This document shows positions 42,162-50,906 of a stretch of DNA of 56,742 nucleotides, piece by piece; position 1 is the first letter of the stretch, and each line of letters starts with the position of its first letter. The stretch spans positions 1 through 56,742 of the forward strand of contig CAKTYT010000011.1 of NCBI GenBank assembly GCA_934633695.1. Direction: 5' to 3'. The notes beneath the pieces are model-generated. The model saw only the letters and a list, made by a program, of their open reading frames with translations, was not told the DNA's origin and ran no database searches. This DNA comes from an uncultured Clostridia bacterium. Lineage in GTDB: Bacteria; Bacillota; Clostridia; Christensenellales; CAG-138. The position numbers and the translations under genes are program-made.

Positions 42162-42848
42162 TCAGTTGAGTTTTTCGGGTTCGGGAAGCTCGGGACCCTC
42201 TATTGTAATGGTCTTTATCACTACATCAGTGAGCGGACGGTTATTGCTAAGATTGACTCTGACTGAGGCGATTCTATCAACCACATCCATACCCTCGATT
42301 ACCATGCCGAATGCAGCGTAGTTGCCGTCAAGATGCGGTGCATCCTGGTGCATGATGAAGAACTGGCTGCCTGCACTGTCGGGTCTTGGACCCCTTGCGA
42401 AGGAAATGACACCGCGAGTATGCTTAAGGTCATTTTTGAAACCGTTTGCGGCAAACTCACCCTTGATGTGATAACCCGGTCCTCCCATGCCGGTTTTTTC
42501 AGGGTCACCGCCCTGAATCATGAAACCGCTGATAACGCGGTGGAAGATAAGTCCGTCGTAGAAGCCCTTCCTTGCAAGGCTCACAAAATTATAAACGGAT
42601 TGCGGAGCAATCTCAGGGTAAAGCTCCAGCTTGATAATGCCGCCGTCCTCCATCTCAATGGTGGCGTAAACTTTTTCGTTGGTCACAGTATTTTCTCCTT
42701 TGTTGTCTGTATTCTGTACTTCCGGAGTGCTGCTTCCGGGAGTATTTTCGTTTTGATCCGGATTTTTTCCGGTGCAGCCGACTGCAAGGGATGCAAGAAT
42801 GATGAGTGCAAGCACTGTGCAGAGAGCTCTCTTAAAATTATTTGTCAT
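42162..42848 (-). CDS. Cyclophilin-type peptidyl-prolyl isomerase lipoprotein
   Basis: 228 residues from the ATG at 42848 (AAAGGAG, 7 bases), which lies inside the ftsH end; the longer frame is not used. Lipobox LAVGC, short linker, then a cyclophilin domain with FHRVISGFMIQGGDP, FARGPRPDSAGSQFFI and YAAFGMVIEGMDVVD. It assists folding of exported proteins at the outer membrane face. Its start overlaps the ftsH stop by 11 bases, so a quality-control protease and a foldase are made together. Confidence 0.95.
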   Translation of the reverse strand: MTNNFKRALCTVLALIILASLAVGCTGKNPDQNENTPGSSTPEVQNTDNKGENTVTNEKVYATIEMEDGGIIKLELYPEIAPQSVYNFVSLARKGFYDGLIFHRVISGFMIQGGDPEKTGMGGPGYHIKGEFAANGFKNDLKHTRGVISFARGPRPDSAGSQFFIMHQDAPHLDGNYAAFGMVIEGMDVVDRIASVRVNLSNNRPLTDVVIKTITIEGPELPEPEKLN

Positions 42849-44832
42849 CTGTATTCTCCTTTGCATCAGATTCGGTTTCAATCGCCTTTTTCGTTTCAGG
42901 CTTTGTAATGGGAGGGAGCGTTCCACCGTTAAAGACAGTCACGAATTCATCGCCGGTAAGCTGTTCGCGTTCCAAAAGGACCGCAGTGACCCTTTCAACG
43001 GCCTCTGCATTACTGCGAAGTACATTCTCGGCACGAAGGCTCTGCTCTTCCATTATGTGACGAATTTCCCTGTCTATCCTTGCTGCAACATCCTCGGAGA
43101 AATTCTGCTGCTGTCCCCAGCTCCTTCCGATGAAGACCTCCTGCTCGCCTGCGAGGAAGACCGGACCGATTTCGTCGCTCATGCCGTACTCGGTAACAAT
43201 GCTGCGGGCAAGCTCGGTTGCACGCTTGAGATCGTTCGTTGCTCCTGTACAGATATCATCGGTAAAAATTGACTCAGCCGCTCTTCCGCCGAGATACATT
43301 GCGATCGCATCAAGGAGTTTGTTTTTCGATACGTGTTCATAGGTATCGGTGGGAATCGTCCTTGTGTAGCCTGCTGCATTGCCCCTGGGAATGATTGAAA
43401 GCTCATGAACCTCGTCAGTCCGCTTGAGACAATGGGAAACGATTGCGTGACCTACTTCATGATAGGCAGTGATACGCAGATCCTCCTTCGTGACTGTGCG
43501 GCTCTTCTTTTCGGGACCGTAAAGAACACGCTTTATGCTTTCGTCAATGTTGGCATTCGTAATCTCACTCTGCTTATTTCGTACGGCAAGGATCGCAGAT
43601 TCGTTGAGGATGTTCTCAAGATCCGCACCGGTGCAGCCGGGAGTGAGCTTTGCAATTTTTTCAAGCTCGACTTCGGAAGCAAATTTTTTGCCTCTTGCGT
43701 GAACCTGAAGGATCTCGATTCGTCCCTTAACATCGGGGTAGTTGACGGTTATACGCCTGTCAAACCTGCCCGGACGGAGCAGAGCGGGGTCGAGAACATC
43801 CGGACGGTTGGTTGCCGCAATGACGATAATGCCCTGGTTGGTCGTGAAGCCGTCCATTTCGACGAGAAGCTGATTGAGCGTCTGCTCTCTCTCGTCATGA
43901 CCGCCGCCGAAACCGGCACCACGCTGCCTGCCGACTGCATCGATTTCGTCAATAAAGACGATGGAAGGTGCACAACGCTTTGCGGTCGTGAACAGATCCC
44001 TTACCCTGCTTGCACCTACGCCAACGTAAAGTTCGAGGAATTCTGATGCACTGATTGACATAAACGGGACATTTGCCTCGCCCGCGACGGCCTTCGCAAG
44101 CAGTGTCTTACCGGTGCCGGGAGGGCCTACAAGGAGGACACCCTTGGGAATCCTTGCACCCATATCTGTGAATGCCTTGGGATCTTTAAGAAAATCAACA
44201 ACTTCCTTAAGCTCAGCCTTCTCCTCATCCTCACCGGCAACATCGGCAAACGTGACCTTGTTTCCCAGATCCGATGCCATCCTGACGTGACTCTTGGTAA
44301 AGGAAGTTCCGCCCTGACCATTTCTCATTTTATTCATTGAGATGATGAAGAAAACTGCTACACCTGCAAGCAGAATATAAGGCAGCAGCACGATAATGAT
44401 CGGCGTAGTAGGCTGCGGATTCAGCTGGCAGTCAAAACCATAGTCAAGAACGGAGATGCTTTCTTTTGATACATTGTAACGATTCGAAAGAAGTACACTC
44501 ATTTCCTGCTGGAAAACTTCGGCGGACTTTACAGTGACGGTAAAGTCGTAGGTCTTGCCCTTGGCAAAATTTGCGATCTCATCCTCGGTAACGCCCTCCG
44601 TATAAATACCGTACAGCGTTTCCTCGGTGATCTGAACGGCATAAATCTCCGAGTTTGCATCACCGAGATTTTCGCCAAGACCGCTCTTTATTAAATCAAA
44701 AAATTTGGCATACTCTAATTTATCCGGATTTCTGTTTATGTCGCCGTTGCCGGTCGTTACAAACAGAACAATCGCACCTAAAATCACAATGTAGAGTATA
44801 ATGCTCCAAAGGTTGAATTTCTTTTTCTTCAA
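42838..44832 (-). CDS. ftsH: ATP-dependent zinc metalloprotease FtsH
   Basis: 664 residues from a TTG at 44832, chosen because GGAGG is placed correctly before it; the frame upstream to 44913 is not protein-like. Two membrane helices (about 9-25 and 144-165), AAA domain with Walker A GPPGTGKT (236-243), Walker B IVFIDEIDA, SRH ATNRPDVLDPALLRPGRFD, and zinc site HEVGH (458-462). It degrades unfolded membrane and regulatory proteins. It is transcribed away from the DUF815 operon with the cyclophilin lipoprotein. Confidence 0.97.
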   Translation of the reverse strand: MKKKKFNLWSIILYIVILGAIVLFVTTGNGDINRNPDKLEYAKFFDLIKSGLGENLGDANSEIYAVQITEETLYGIYTEGVTEDEIANFAKGKTYDFTVTVKSAEVFQQEMSVLLSNRYNVSKESISVLDYGFDCQLNPQPTTPIIIVLLPYILLAGVAVFFIISMNKMRNGQGGTSFTKSHVRMASDLGNKVTFADVAGEDEEKAELKEVVDFLKDPKAFTDMGARIPKGVLLVGPPGTGKTLLAKAVAGEANVPFMSISASEFLELYVGVGASRVRDLFTTAKRCAPSIVFIDEIDAVGRQRGAGFGGGHDEREQTLNQLLVEMDGFTTNQGIIVIAATNRPDVLDPALLRPGRFDRRITVNYPDVKGRIEILQVHARGKKFASEVELEKIAKLTPGCTGADLENILNESAILAVRNKQSEITNANIDESIKRVLYGPEKKSRTVTKEDLRITAYHEVGHAIVSHCLKRTDEVHELSIIPRGNAAGYTRTIPTDTYEHVSKNKLLDAIAMYLGGRAAESIFTDDICTGATNDLKRATELARSIVTEYGMSDEIGPVFLAGEQEVFIGRSWGQQQNFSEDVAARIDREIRHIMEEQSLRAENVLRSNAEAVERVTAVLLEREQLTGDEFVTVFNGGTLPPITKPETKKAIETESDAKENTDDK

Positions 44833-44925
44833 AAAATCCTCCTTCTCGGCTTTGTCGCCGGAATAAAACAGTTTGCTTGAACACCTCTCTGCCGAAAATC
44901 TCAGCAGGGGCATTCCGCCACCCTA

Positions 44926-44954
44926 ATCATACCACAACTTATTTTTTACCGCAA
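44926..44954 (-). promoter_or_regulatory. Sigma-A promoter of ftsH
   Basis: Minus strand: TTGCGG (44954-44949), 17-base spacer, TATGAT (44931-44926). The leader of ~90 bases precedes the TTG start. Confidence 0.75.
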
Positions 44955-45018
44955 ATAAGTCTTTTAACGTCACATTCGGTAAAATGGGATAAAAGAACAC
45001 AGGTTTCAACCGAAAATG

Positions 45019-45080
45019 CCGTGATTTCGGCAAAATGAGCCACACAATCGGTAAATTTCGTTTTTTGCCCAAAATCACGG
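45019..45080. repeat. Imperfect inverted repeat upstream of ftsH
   Basis: Arms 45019-45035 and 45063-45080 pair over ~16 bases (CCGTGATTT end is perfect) with one mismatch and one bulge, around a 27-base loop. It lies outside both predicted transcripts, so it could be a protein-binding site. Confidence 0.5.
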
Positions 45081-45220
45081 AAGTGTTACGTATTCGTCCC
45101 ATGCAGAGTGCAGCAGGTCTTTCGGATGTATTTATACAAATATTTCCCCATTTGTCAATTTCAATTACTGTATAAATGTTTTCCTCATTTTAATTCAGCA
45201 TAAAAACGAAACGAAACGAC

Positions 45221-45249
45221 TTGTTAAGCTGCGAAGAATGTGCTATATT
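45221..45249 (+). promoter_or_regulatory. Sigma-A promoter of the DUF815-sua5-rpiB-upp operon
   Basis: TTGTTA (45221-45226), 17-base spacer, TATATT (45244-45249), 50 bases before the ATG. Confidence 0.82.
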
Positions 45250-45298
45250 ATTGTTTAAAGATACTATTTGCGGTTTAATGGAAGGAGAAGGACTTGCA

Positions 45299-46621
45299 AT
45301 GGCAGAAGCTACTGCTTATAATTACAGGCACATTGTTTCATTGCTCGACGCAGCGGCAAACGACCTGACAATTTTTGCGGAAGACCCATTGTTCGGCAGC
45401 TGCGGTCCCCTGAGGAGCTTTGTTGACGGGCTGGCGGACGGAAACCTTCGCAATGCAAGAACGGCTTTTACGAAACTTAACAGACTTGTCCTGCTTGGCG
45501 GCAGTGAATGTCCGGTCAGGCGTGTCAGCGGCGACCTTATGGAGGATTACCTTCTCAATATGGTGCTGTTGAGCGACAATGCATTCGCCGTTTCTGCGGC
45601 ACAGGGCAAAAATGATGAAGCCCTCTTCCTCGCAATGCGGAGGGATTTGTCTATCATCAGCTCCATCAGAAGCATAAAGGAAGACGCATACCGTTTTCTT
45701 CTCTCGGAACGCGGCAGAGAAATTTCATCAAGGCCACAAAGTGACAGCACAAGTGTGCTCGCTTCAGCTGCATGGGGAGGTGGAGCCGTCCGGCAAATGC
45801 CAAAAGATCACCAGTCTGCACGTGACAGCAGGCACTTTATCCAGGATAAATCGTCCTGTATGTGGAAATACGGCGAATTTGAGCTTCGTGACAGTTGTTT
45901 TGCCGATGAAGCACTCGAAGAAATGTACCGCCGTTTTATCCTCTGCGATGATTGGGGAGACTTGACTGATGATTTATGGAATTTTCATTCGGCTTACGGC
46001 TGCGGAAAATTCTTAAGATTCCGTAATTTCAGTTTTGACGGTCATCTTGAACCTTTGTCAGATTTGAGGGCAGGGGACTTCATTCCGCTTGCAGATGACG
46101 AATATGGAACTCTTCTGAACAATGCAATCGCATTCATGCGTGACGAAGAAGCGAAACCGATGCTGCTCTACGGAGCAGAAGGCATGGGTAAAACATCAAT
46201 AATGCTTGAGCTTACCGATGAGCTGCCGAAGCTTCGCCTCGTTCTTGCAAACGGCAATGGGAGGAAAATCGAAAAGCTCTTCGGAGAGCTTGCCCGTCAG
46301 CCGCTCAAATTCATGGTTCTTGAAGATGATTTTGATCAGGATGAGTACAGCCACTTGATCGAACCGCTGATTCCGCAAAACGTTCTCTTTGCTGCTTGCA
46401 GCGAAAAGCAGACGGGAGCAAGTCTTTTCCGAGTTTCCGTCGGACTGAAGCAGCCCGTACTTCCGGAATTTATCCGCATTGTCGAGACTATTCTGTTGTC
46501 GCATGGGGTTTCGCTCGGTACTGATGTCATAAAGAGTGCCTGTACCGATTACCAAGTCGATACGGGATGTGAATTTACCATTGATACAGCATTAAAAATT
46601 GCAGAGCTGCTGCAATCGTAA
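45299..46621 (+). CDS. DUF815-family AAA-type ATPase
   Basis: 440 residues from the ATG at 45299, preceded by AAGGAGAAGG; the frame upstream only runs through the promoter. Residues ~1-230 are a helical domain; the ATPase core follows with MLLYGAEGMGKTSIML (Walker A) and KFMVLEDDF (Walker B). DUF815 proteins are ~420 residues and uncharacterised. FIPLADDEYG and FHSAYGCGKFLRFRNF fit the family. It starts an operon with sua5, rpiB and upp; only 4 bases separate it from sua5. Confidence 0.88.
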   Translation: MAEATAYNYRHIVSLLDAAANDLTIFAEDPLFGSCGPLRSFVDGLADGNLRNARTAFTKLNRLVLLGGSECPVRRVSGDLMEDYLLNMVLLSDNAFAVSAAQGKNDEALFLAMRRDLSIISSIRSIKEDAYRFLLSERGREISSRPQSDSTSVLASAAWGGGAVRQMPKDHQSARDSRHFIQDKSSCMWKYGEFELRDSCFADEALEEMYRRFILCDDWGDLTDDLWNFHSAYGCGKFLRFRNFSFDGHLEPLSDLRAGDFIPLADDEYGTLLNNAIAFMRDEEAKPMLLYGAEGMGKTSIMLELTDELPKLRLVLANGNGRKIEKLFGELARQPLKFMVLEDDFDQDEYSHLIEPLIPQNVLFAACSEKQTGASLFRVSVGLKQPVLPEFIRIVETILLSHGVSLGTDVIKSACTDYQVDTGCEFTIDTALKIAELLQS

Positions 46622-46625
46622 GGTT

Positions 46626-47672
46626 ATGAAGACAAAAGTTTTAAGAATTTTAAGTGATAAAGCACATGGTGCCGGTATTGCCGGCAGAGCAATAGTCCGC
46701 GGCGGTCTTGTTGCGTTCCCGACCGAAACCGTATATGGTCTCGGTGCAAACGGGCTTGACGGAGAAGCCGTAAAACGTATTTTTGAGGTAAAGGGACGTC
46801 CGAACGACAATCCCCTCATCATGCACGTTGGCAGGAAGGCAGATGCAAGGGTCCTTTGGCGTGAAGTGCCTGAAACGGCGGAAAAGCTGATGGATGCATT
46901 CTGGCCCGGTCCGCTGACAATTGTCTATTATAAAAGCGATATTGTCCCTCCCGAAGTTACGGCAGGTCTTGACACCGTTGCAGTGCGTATGCCCGACAGC
47001 GAGACTGCAGTTTTTATTATAAGAATGGCCGGTGTCCCCATTGCCGCACCGAGTGCAAACCTTTCCGGAAAGCCCAGTCCCACGACGGCACAGCACGTTA
47101 TGGAGGACTTCATGGGCAAGATCAATGTGATCATTGACGGCGGTCCCTGCAAAGTCGGTGTTGAATCGACCGTCGTTTCACTTACAGGGGATAAGCCCAT
47201 GATTCTGCGTCCCGGTGGAATAACAAAGGAAATGCTTGAAGCGGTCGTCGGAGAGGTTGAGATGAGTCCCTCCATTCTCCGTCCCCTTGAGGAAGGCGAA
47301 AAGGCCGAATCTCCGGGAATGAAGCACCGGCATTATGCTCCGAACTGTGAGGTGCTGGTCGTTAAGGCTGACCCCGAGGAAACGAAAAAAATCATTGAAC
47401 GGGAGTACATGAGTGCTGTTTTTGCACACAAACATACAGTCATCCTTGCGACAAAGCAGACCGAAGATCACTTTAAGACAATATTCCGGTACACCACAAT
47501 CGGGGACAGAGAGCATCCGGAAACACTTTGCAGGAACCTGTTCAGTGCATTGCGGGAATATTCTGACAAGGTTGACCTTATCATTGCTGAAGCCGTAGAG
47601 CCTAAGGGCGAGGGTCTTGCATATATGAACCGTCTCCTCCGTGCGGCGGGCTTCAGGATCATTGATAAATAA
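46626..47672 (+). CDS. sua5: L-threonylcarbamoyladenylate synthase (Sua5 type)
   Basis: 348 residues from the ATG at 46626; the length shows the two-domain Sua5 form rather than short TsaC. FPTETVYGLGANG, KGRPNDNPLIMHV and SANLSGKPSPTTA are signatures of the YrdC domain; SPGMKHRHYAP starts the linker to the C-terminal Sua5 domain. It makes TC-AMP from threonine, bicarbonate and ATP for t6A37 of ANN-decoding tRNAs. The sua5-rpiB-upp order is a familiar Firmicutes arrangement. Confidence 0.97.
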   Translation: MKTKVLRILSDKAHGAGIAGRAIVRGGLVAFPTETVYGLGANGLDGEAVKRIFEVKGRPNDNPLIMHVGRKADARVLWREVPETAEKLMDAFWPGPLTIVYYKSDIVPPEVTAGLDTVAVRMPDSETAVFIIRMAGVPIAAPSANLSGKPSPTTAQHVMEDFMGKINVIIDGGPCKVGVESTVVSLTGDKPMILRPGGITKEMLEAVVGEVEMSPSILRPLEEGEKAESPGMKHRHYAPNCEVLVVKADPEETKKIIEREYMSAVFAHKHTVILATKQTEDHFKTIFRYTTIGDREHPETLCRNLFSALREYSDKVDLIIAEAVEPKGEGLAYMNRLLRAAGFRIIDK

Positions 47673-47717
47673 TTTGCGTGTGATTATTCAGACGTATTTT
47701 CTGAAAGGAATCAAAAA

Positions 47718-48149
47718 ATGAAGATTGCAATCGGGAGCGACCATGGCGGCTTCGCTCTTAAACAACAAATAATCGGTCTTCTGACTGAAATGGGACATGA
47801 ATTCAAAGATTTCGGATGCTTTTCTGAAGACAGTGTTGACTACCCGGACTTTGCTTTCCCCACTGCGGAAGCCGTCGCCGGTGGAGAATTTGAACGTGGA
47901 ATTCTCATTTGCGGAACAGGCATCGGTGTCAGCATATGTGCCAACAAGGTTAATGGCATACGCTGTGCCCTCTGCGGAGATGTCCTCTCCGCTGAACTGA
48001 CGAGGAAGCATAATGACTCCAATATTCTTGCAATGGGCGGAAGAATAATCGGCGTTGAAACGGCAAAGGCAATCGTCAGGACGTGGCTCAGTACCGAATT
48101 CGAAGGCGGCAGGCACACACGCCGCATTGAAAAAATAAATAACTATTGA
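47718..48149 (+). CDS. rpiB: Ribose 5-phosphate isomerase B
   Basis: 143 residues, the usual size. IGSDHGGFALKQ at the N-terminus and CGTGIGVSICANKVNGIRC (catalytic cysteine and anion site) identify RpiB. It interconverts ribose 5-phosphate and ribulose 5-phosphate. AAAGGA precedes the ATG. It lies between sua5 and upp, joining pentose phosphate and pyrimidine salvage via PRPP. Confidence 0.97.
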   Translation: MKIAIGSDHGGFALKQQIIGLLTEMGHEFKDFGCFSEDSVDYPDFAFPTAEAVAGGEFERGILICGTGIGVSICANKVNGIRCALCGDVLSAELTRKHNDSNILAMGGRIIGVETAKAIVRTWLSTEFEGGRHTRRIEKINNY

Positions 48150-48169
48150 TCAAAACAGGGAGAACTGAA

Positions 48170-48820
48170 ATGGAAAACATTAAAGAAACTTTGAAGAACG
48201 TAGTCGTGATTGACCATCCTCTCGTACAGCATAAGCTTACCCTTATGCGTGACAAGAACACCGGCACGAAGGATTTCCGAATGCTGCTCAAGGAGCTTTC
48301 GACCCTTATGGCATACGAGGTCACACGCGATCTTCCAATGGAAGAGGTCGAGATTGAGACCCCCGTCGCTGCAATGAAGGCAAACGTTCTTGCCGGCAGG
48401 AAGCTCGGCATCGTTCCCATACTGCGTGCAGGTCTTGGCATGGCAGAAGGCGTTATGGAACTCATTCCCGCCGCAAAAGTCGGACACATCGGTCTTTATC
48501 GCGACCCCGTGAGCCTAAAACCCGTAAGCTACTACTGCAAGCTTCCGACTGACACCTTTGATCGGGATATGATCGTGGTTGATCCCATGCTCGCAACCGG
48601 CGGTTCTGCCGCAGAGGGCATTCGTGTTGTCAAGGAAGCAGGCTGCAAGACCGTTCGTCTCATGTGTCTCGTTGCAGCACCTGAGGGAATCAAAGTTCTC
48701 AATGAGCTCCATCCCGATGTTGTTATCTACACTGCCGCAATTGACGATCACCTGAATGACCATGGGTACATAGTTCCCGGTCTTGGTGATGCCGGTGACA
48801 GGATTTTTGGTACAAAATAA
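48170..48820 (+). CDS. upp: Uracil phosphoribosyltransferase
   Basis: 216 residues from the ATG at 48170 (GGGAG, 7 bases), not 48146. The PRPP loop is VVDPMLATGGSA, with VPILRAGLGM and YTAAIDDHLNDHGYIVPGLGDAGDR at the uracil-binding end. It converts uracil and PRPP to UMP. It is the last gene of the operon, 20 bases after rpiB. Confidence 0.97.
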   Translation: MENIKETLKNVVVIDHPLVQHKLTLMRDKNTGTKDFRMLLKELSTLMAYEVTRDLPMEEVEIETPVAAMKANVLAGRKLGIVPILRAGLGMAEGVMELIPAAKVGHIGLYRDPVSLKPVSYYCKLPTDTFDRDMIVVDPMLATGGSAAEGIRVVKEAGCKTVRLMCLVAAPEGIKVLNELHPDVVIYTAAIDDHLNDHGYIVPGLGDAGDRIFGTK

Positions 48821-48860
48821 TCCTTAACACAGTTTAAAGCACAAACAGATAGTTATGCTG

Positions 48861-48891
48861 AATGGTCGGGAATACCCTTTTCCCGACCATT
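48861..48891. terminator. Hairpin after upp
   Basis: 11-base perfect stem (AATGGTCGGGA and complement), 9-base loop; no T-run follows. It probably ends or protects the upp mRNA and may let some transcription through to the EFR1 gene. Confidence 0.55.
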
Positions 48892-48925
48892 GCAATAATG
48901 GAGATTTGCGGAGGCAGTTCAATAC

Positions 48926-49693
48926 ATGATTCTATGCTTTTCGGGAACGGGCAACAGTCGATACATAGCAAGACAAATCGCGAAAATATCTTGTGACGAG
49001 GTTTTAGATTTAAATGCAAAAATCAAAGCAAATGATTGTTCAAAAGTGCAAACGGGCAGCAATGTAGTTATCGTTACTCCAACGTATGCGTGGCGTATCC
49101 CGCGGATCGTATCTGCATGGTTGTCAAAGACGGAACTGGCCGGTGCAAAACGGATTTGGTTTGTAATGGATTGCGGTGACGGAATCGGGAATGCTGCTGA
49201 ATACAACCGTAAAATTGCCGACAAGAAGAAAATTGAATATATGGGTACCGCACGGATCGTCATGCCTGAGAATTATATCGCCATGTTCAATGCCCCCAAC
49301 GCAGATGAGGCAAGGAAAATAGCAGAAAAAGCAAAGCCGGACATTGAGAAGACTGCTGCACGTATTAAGGCCGGGCAAACTCTTGACATCCCGCAAAACA
49401 AATTGTATGACCGTTTCATGAGTGGAGTTGTGAACCCGATTTTTTATAGCCTTTTTGTGAAGGCAACAGCATTCTTTGCTGATGACGCCTGCACCGGCTG
49501 CGGTCAGTGCGTTCAGAAATGTCCGATGAACAATATACACCTCGATGCGAGGAAACCTGTGTGGGGTAACAAATGCACCCATTGTATGGCTTGTATTTGT
49601 TATTGTCCGACTAAGGCTATTGAATATGGAAAAAGGAGCATCGGAAAACCTCGTTACCATTTCGAGGTAATTAATGACGAGAGCTGCCGATGA
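48926..49693 (+). CDS. EFR1-family flavodoxin-ferredoxin protein
   Basis: 255 residues. The flavodoxin half opens with LCFSGTGNSRYIAR (FMN phosphate loop). The C-terminal half has two 4Fe-4S motifs, CTGCGQCVQKCP and CTHCMACICYCP. EFR1 proteins are cytoplasmic electron carriers of anaerobic Clostridia and Bacteroides, partners unknown. GGAGG lies upstream of the ATG. It is followed 20 bases later by a GNAT gene, likely the same transcript. Confidence 0.93.
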   Translation: MILCFSGTGNSRYIARQIAKISCDEVLDLNAKIKANDCSKVQTGSNVVIVTPTYAWRIPRIVSAWLSKTELAGAKRIWFVMDCGDGIGNAAEYNRKIADKKKIEYMGTARIVMPENYIAMFNAPNADEARKIAEKAKPDIEKTAARIKAGQTLDIPQNKLYDRFMSGVVNPIFYSLFVKATAFFADDACTGCGQCVQKCPMNNIHLDARKPVWGNKCTHCMACICYCPTKAIEYGKRSIGKPRYHFEVINDESCR

Positions 49694-49713
49694 CAGAAAA
49701 TGGAGGAAAAGTC

Positions 49714-50193
49714 ATGAGTAATATGTTGTCTTTTCGAAGTGCTGAGCGGAGCGATACGGCACTTATTTTACAGTTTATTAAGGAGCTTGCCGATTACGAA
49801 AATATGCTTGATGAGGTCGTTGCAGACGAAACAACGCTTGAGACATGGATTTTTGACAAGCAGAAAGCAGAAGTTCTCTTTGCGGTCGAAAATGGCAAAG
49901 AGGTTGGGGTTGCCTTGTTTTTCCATAATTTTTCAACGTTTCTCGGTCGTGCAGGCATCTATCTGGAGGATTTATACGTCAAACCGGAGTACCGCGGCAA
50001 AGGGTACGGCAAAGCTATCCTTAAAAAGCTGGCGGCCATTGCGACGGAGCGAGGCTGCGGTCGCTTGGAGTGGTGGTGTCTTGACCGGAATAAGCCCGGC
50101 ATCGATTTCTACCTTTCCATGGGTGCAGAGCCCATGTCAGATTGGACAGTTTACCGTATTGCGGGGGATACGCTGAAGCAGCTCTCAAAGTAA
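49714..50193 (+). CDS. GNAT-family N-acetyltransferase (diamine/spermidine type)
   Basis: 159 residues from the ATG at 49714 (GGAGG 7 bases upstream); the ATG at 49690 overlaps EFR1 and lacks a ribosome site. FIKELADYENMLDEV and YLEDLYVKPEYRGKGYGKAI resemble the spermidine/spermine N-acetyltransferase group (SAT1-like), and DFYLSMGAEPMSDWTVYRI closes the domain. A polyamine or thialysine substrate is likely but not proven. Confidence 0.9.
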   Translation: MSNMLSFRSAERSDTALILQFIKELADYENMLDEVVADETTLETWIFDKQKAEVLFAVENGKEVGVALFFHNFSTFLGRAGIYLEDLYVKPEYRGKGYGKAILKKLAAIATERGCGRLEWWCLDRNKPGIDFYLSMGAEPMSDWTVYRIAGDTLKQLSK

Positions 50194-50218
50194 CGTGACG
50201 AGAAATGTACCGGACGAA

Positions 50219-50755
50219 TCAATCAATAATATTCAGCTGCTGCTTTGCCGAGTCAATTGATTTAACATCGACCCACTTGATTCGCTTCCCGGCAAGGATG
50301 GCCTGGCGGAATGTGCTTTGTGTCCCAGGCGAACTTGCACGGTGCAGCGTCAAAAGGCAATCGGCCGTCTTAATTAGATACTTATTCCTTGCAACCATGC
50401 AGTAGGAGGAATACTCCTTGTGACAACAGGTGATTTTGTCGCACTGACTGAGCAGCTTTTGATATCGGATCCTGCTCTCCTCCGGCCACTTTGCATCTTG
50501 ATTTTCACACGGGATAGCCGCTTCAAGCGTGAGACCGGGGTAAACCGATTTCAGCTCAAGGACGATCTCCGCTGCATAGGTATCAAAACCAAGGGCAACG
50601 CCTGAAATAAAGTGCGTATACCCTTCGTTTTCGATAAGGTCAACAATCTCATGGCGAATGTCTTCTTTCAGTGCAATGCACCTGACATCGTTCTCACTAA
50701 ATTTAAACGGAAGATTCTGCGGTCTCGGACCGGAGAAAGCACAAATTTTACCCAT
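50219..50755 (-). CDS. SLOG-superfamily DUF1273 (YpsA-like) protein
   Basis: 178 residues. CAFSGPRPQNLPF at the start and FISGVALGFDTYAAEIVLEL are typical of the Rossmann-like SLOG fold of the YpsA/DUF1273 group; TADCLLTLHRASSPGTQSTFRQAI holds the second nucleotide-binding loop. In Bacillus and Staphylococcus YpsA affects cell division and stress; the ligand is unknown. The motif also relates to DprA/LOG proteins. It converges with the GNAT gene with a gap of only 25 bases and no terminator seen. Confidence 0.88.
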   Translation of the reverse strand: MGKICAFSGPRPQNLPFKFSENDVRCIALKEDIRHEIVDLIENEGYTHFISGVALGFDTYAAEIVLELKSVYPGLTLEAAIPCENQDAKWPEESRIRYQKLLSQCDKITCCHKEYSSYCMVARNKYLIKTADCLLTLHRASSPGTQSTFRQAILAGKRIKWVDVKSIDSAKQQLNIID

Positions 50756-50801
50756 TAATATAACCTCGGACTAATTTCTCGTACCATCAGACACTTGAAC
50801 A

Positions 50802-50830
50802 AGTATAACAACCTTCGGGGGTATTGTCAA
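50802..50830 (-). promoter_or_regulatory. Sigma-A promoter of the SLOG gene
   Basis: Minus strand: TTGACA (50830-50825), 17-base spacer, TATACT (50807-50802). Confidence 0.87.
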
Positions 50831-50906
50831 TGCGTTTCGCTTAAAAAGTTTTATTTCGACATATTCCGACACAAAATTTTTATGCCTGTTAAAAAAAATA
50901 ATACCA

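Larger units (their letters stand above)
44833..45298. other. Intergenic region between ftsH and the DUF815 ATPase
   Basis: 466 bases with two divergent promoters (44926-44954 minus, 45221-45249 plus) and an imperfect inverted repeat at 45019-45080. The short element CA(T/A)TCGGTAAA appears twice (near 44982 and 45044). No protein-coding frame looks real here. Confidence 0.7.

Noticed and set aside
45221..45298. Longer start of the DUF815 gene at 45221
   Set aside because: These codons are the -35 and -10 boxes of its promoter; AAGGAGAAGG before 45299 sets the true start.
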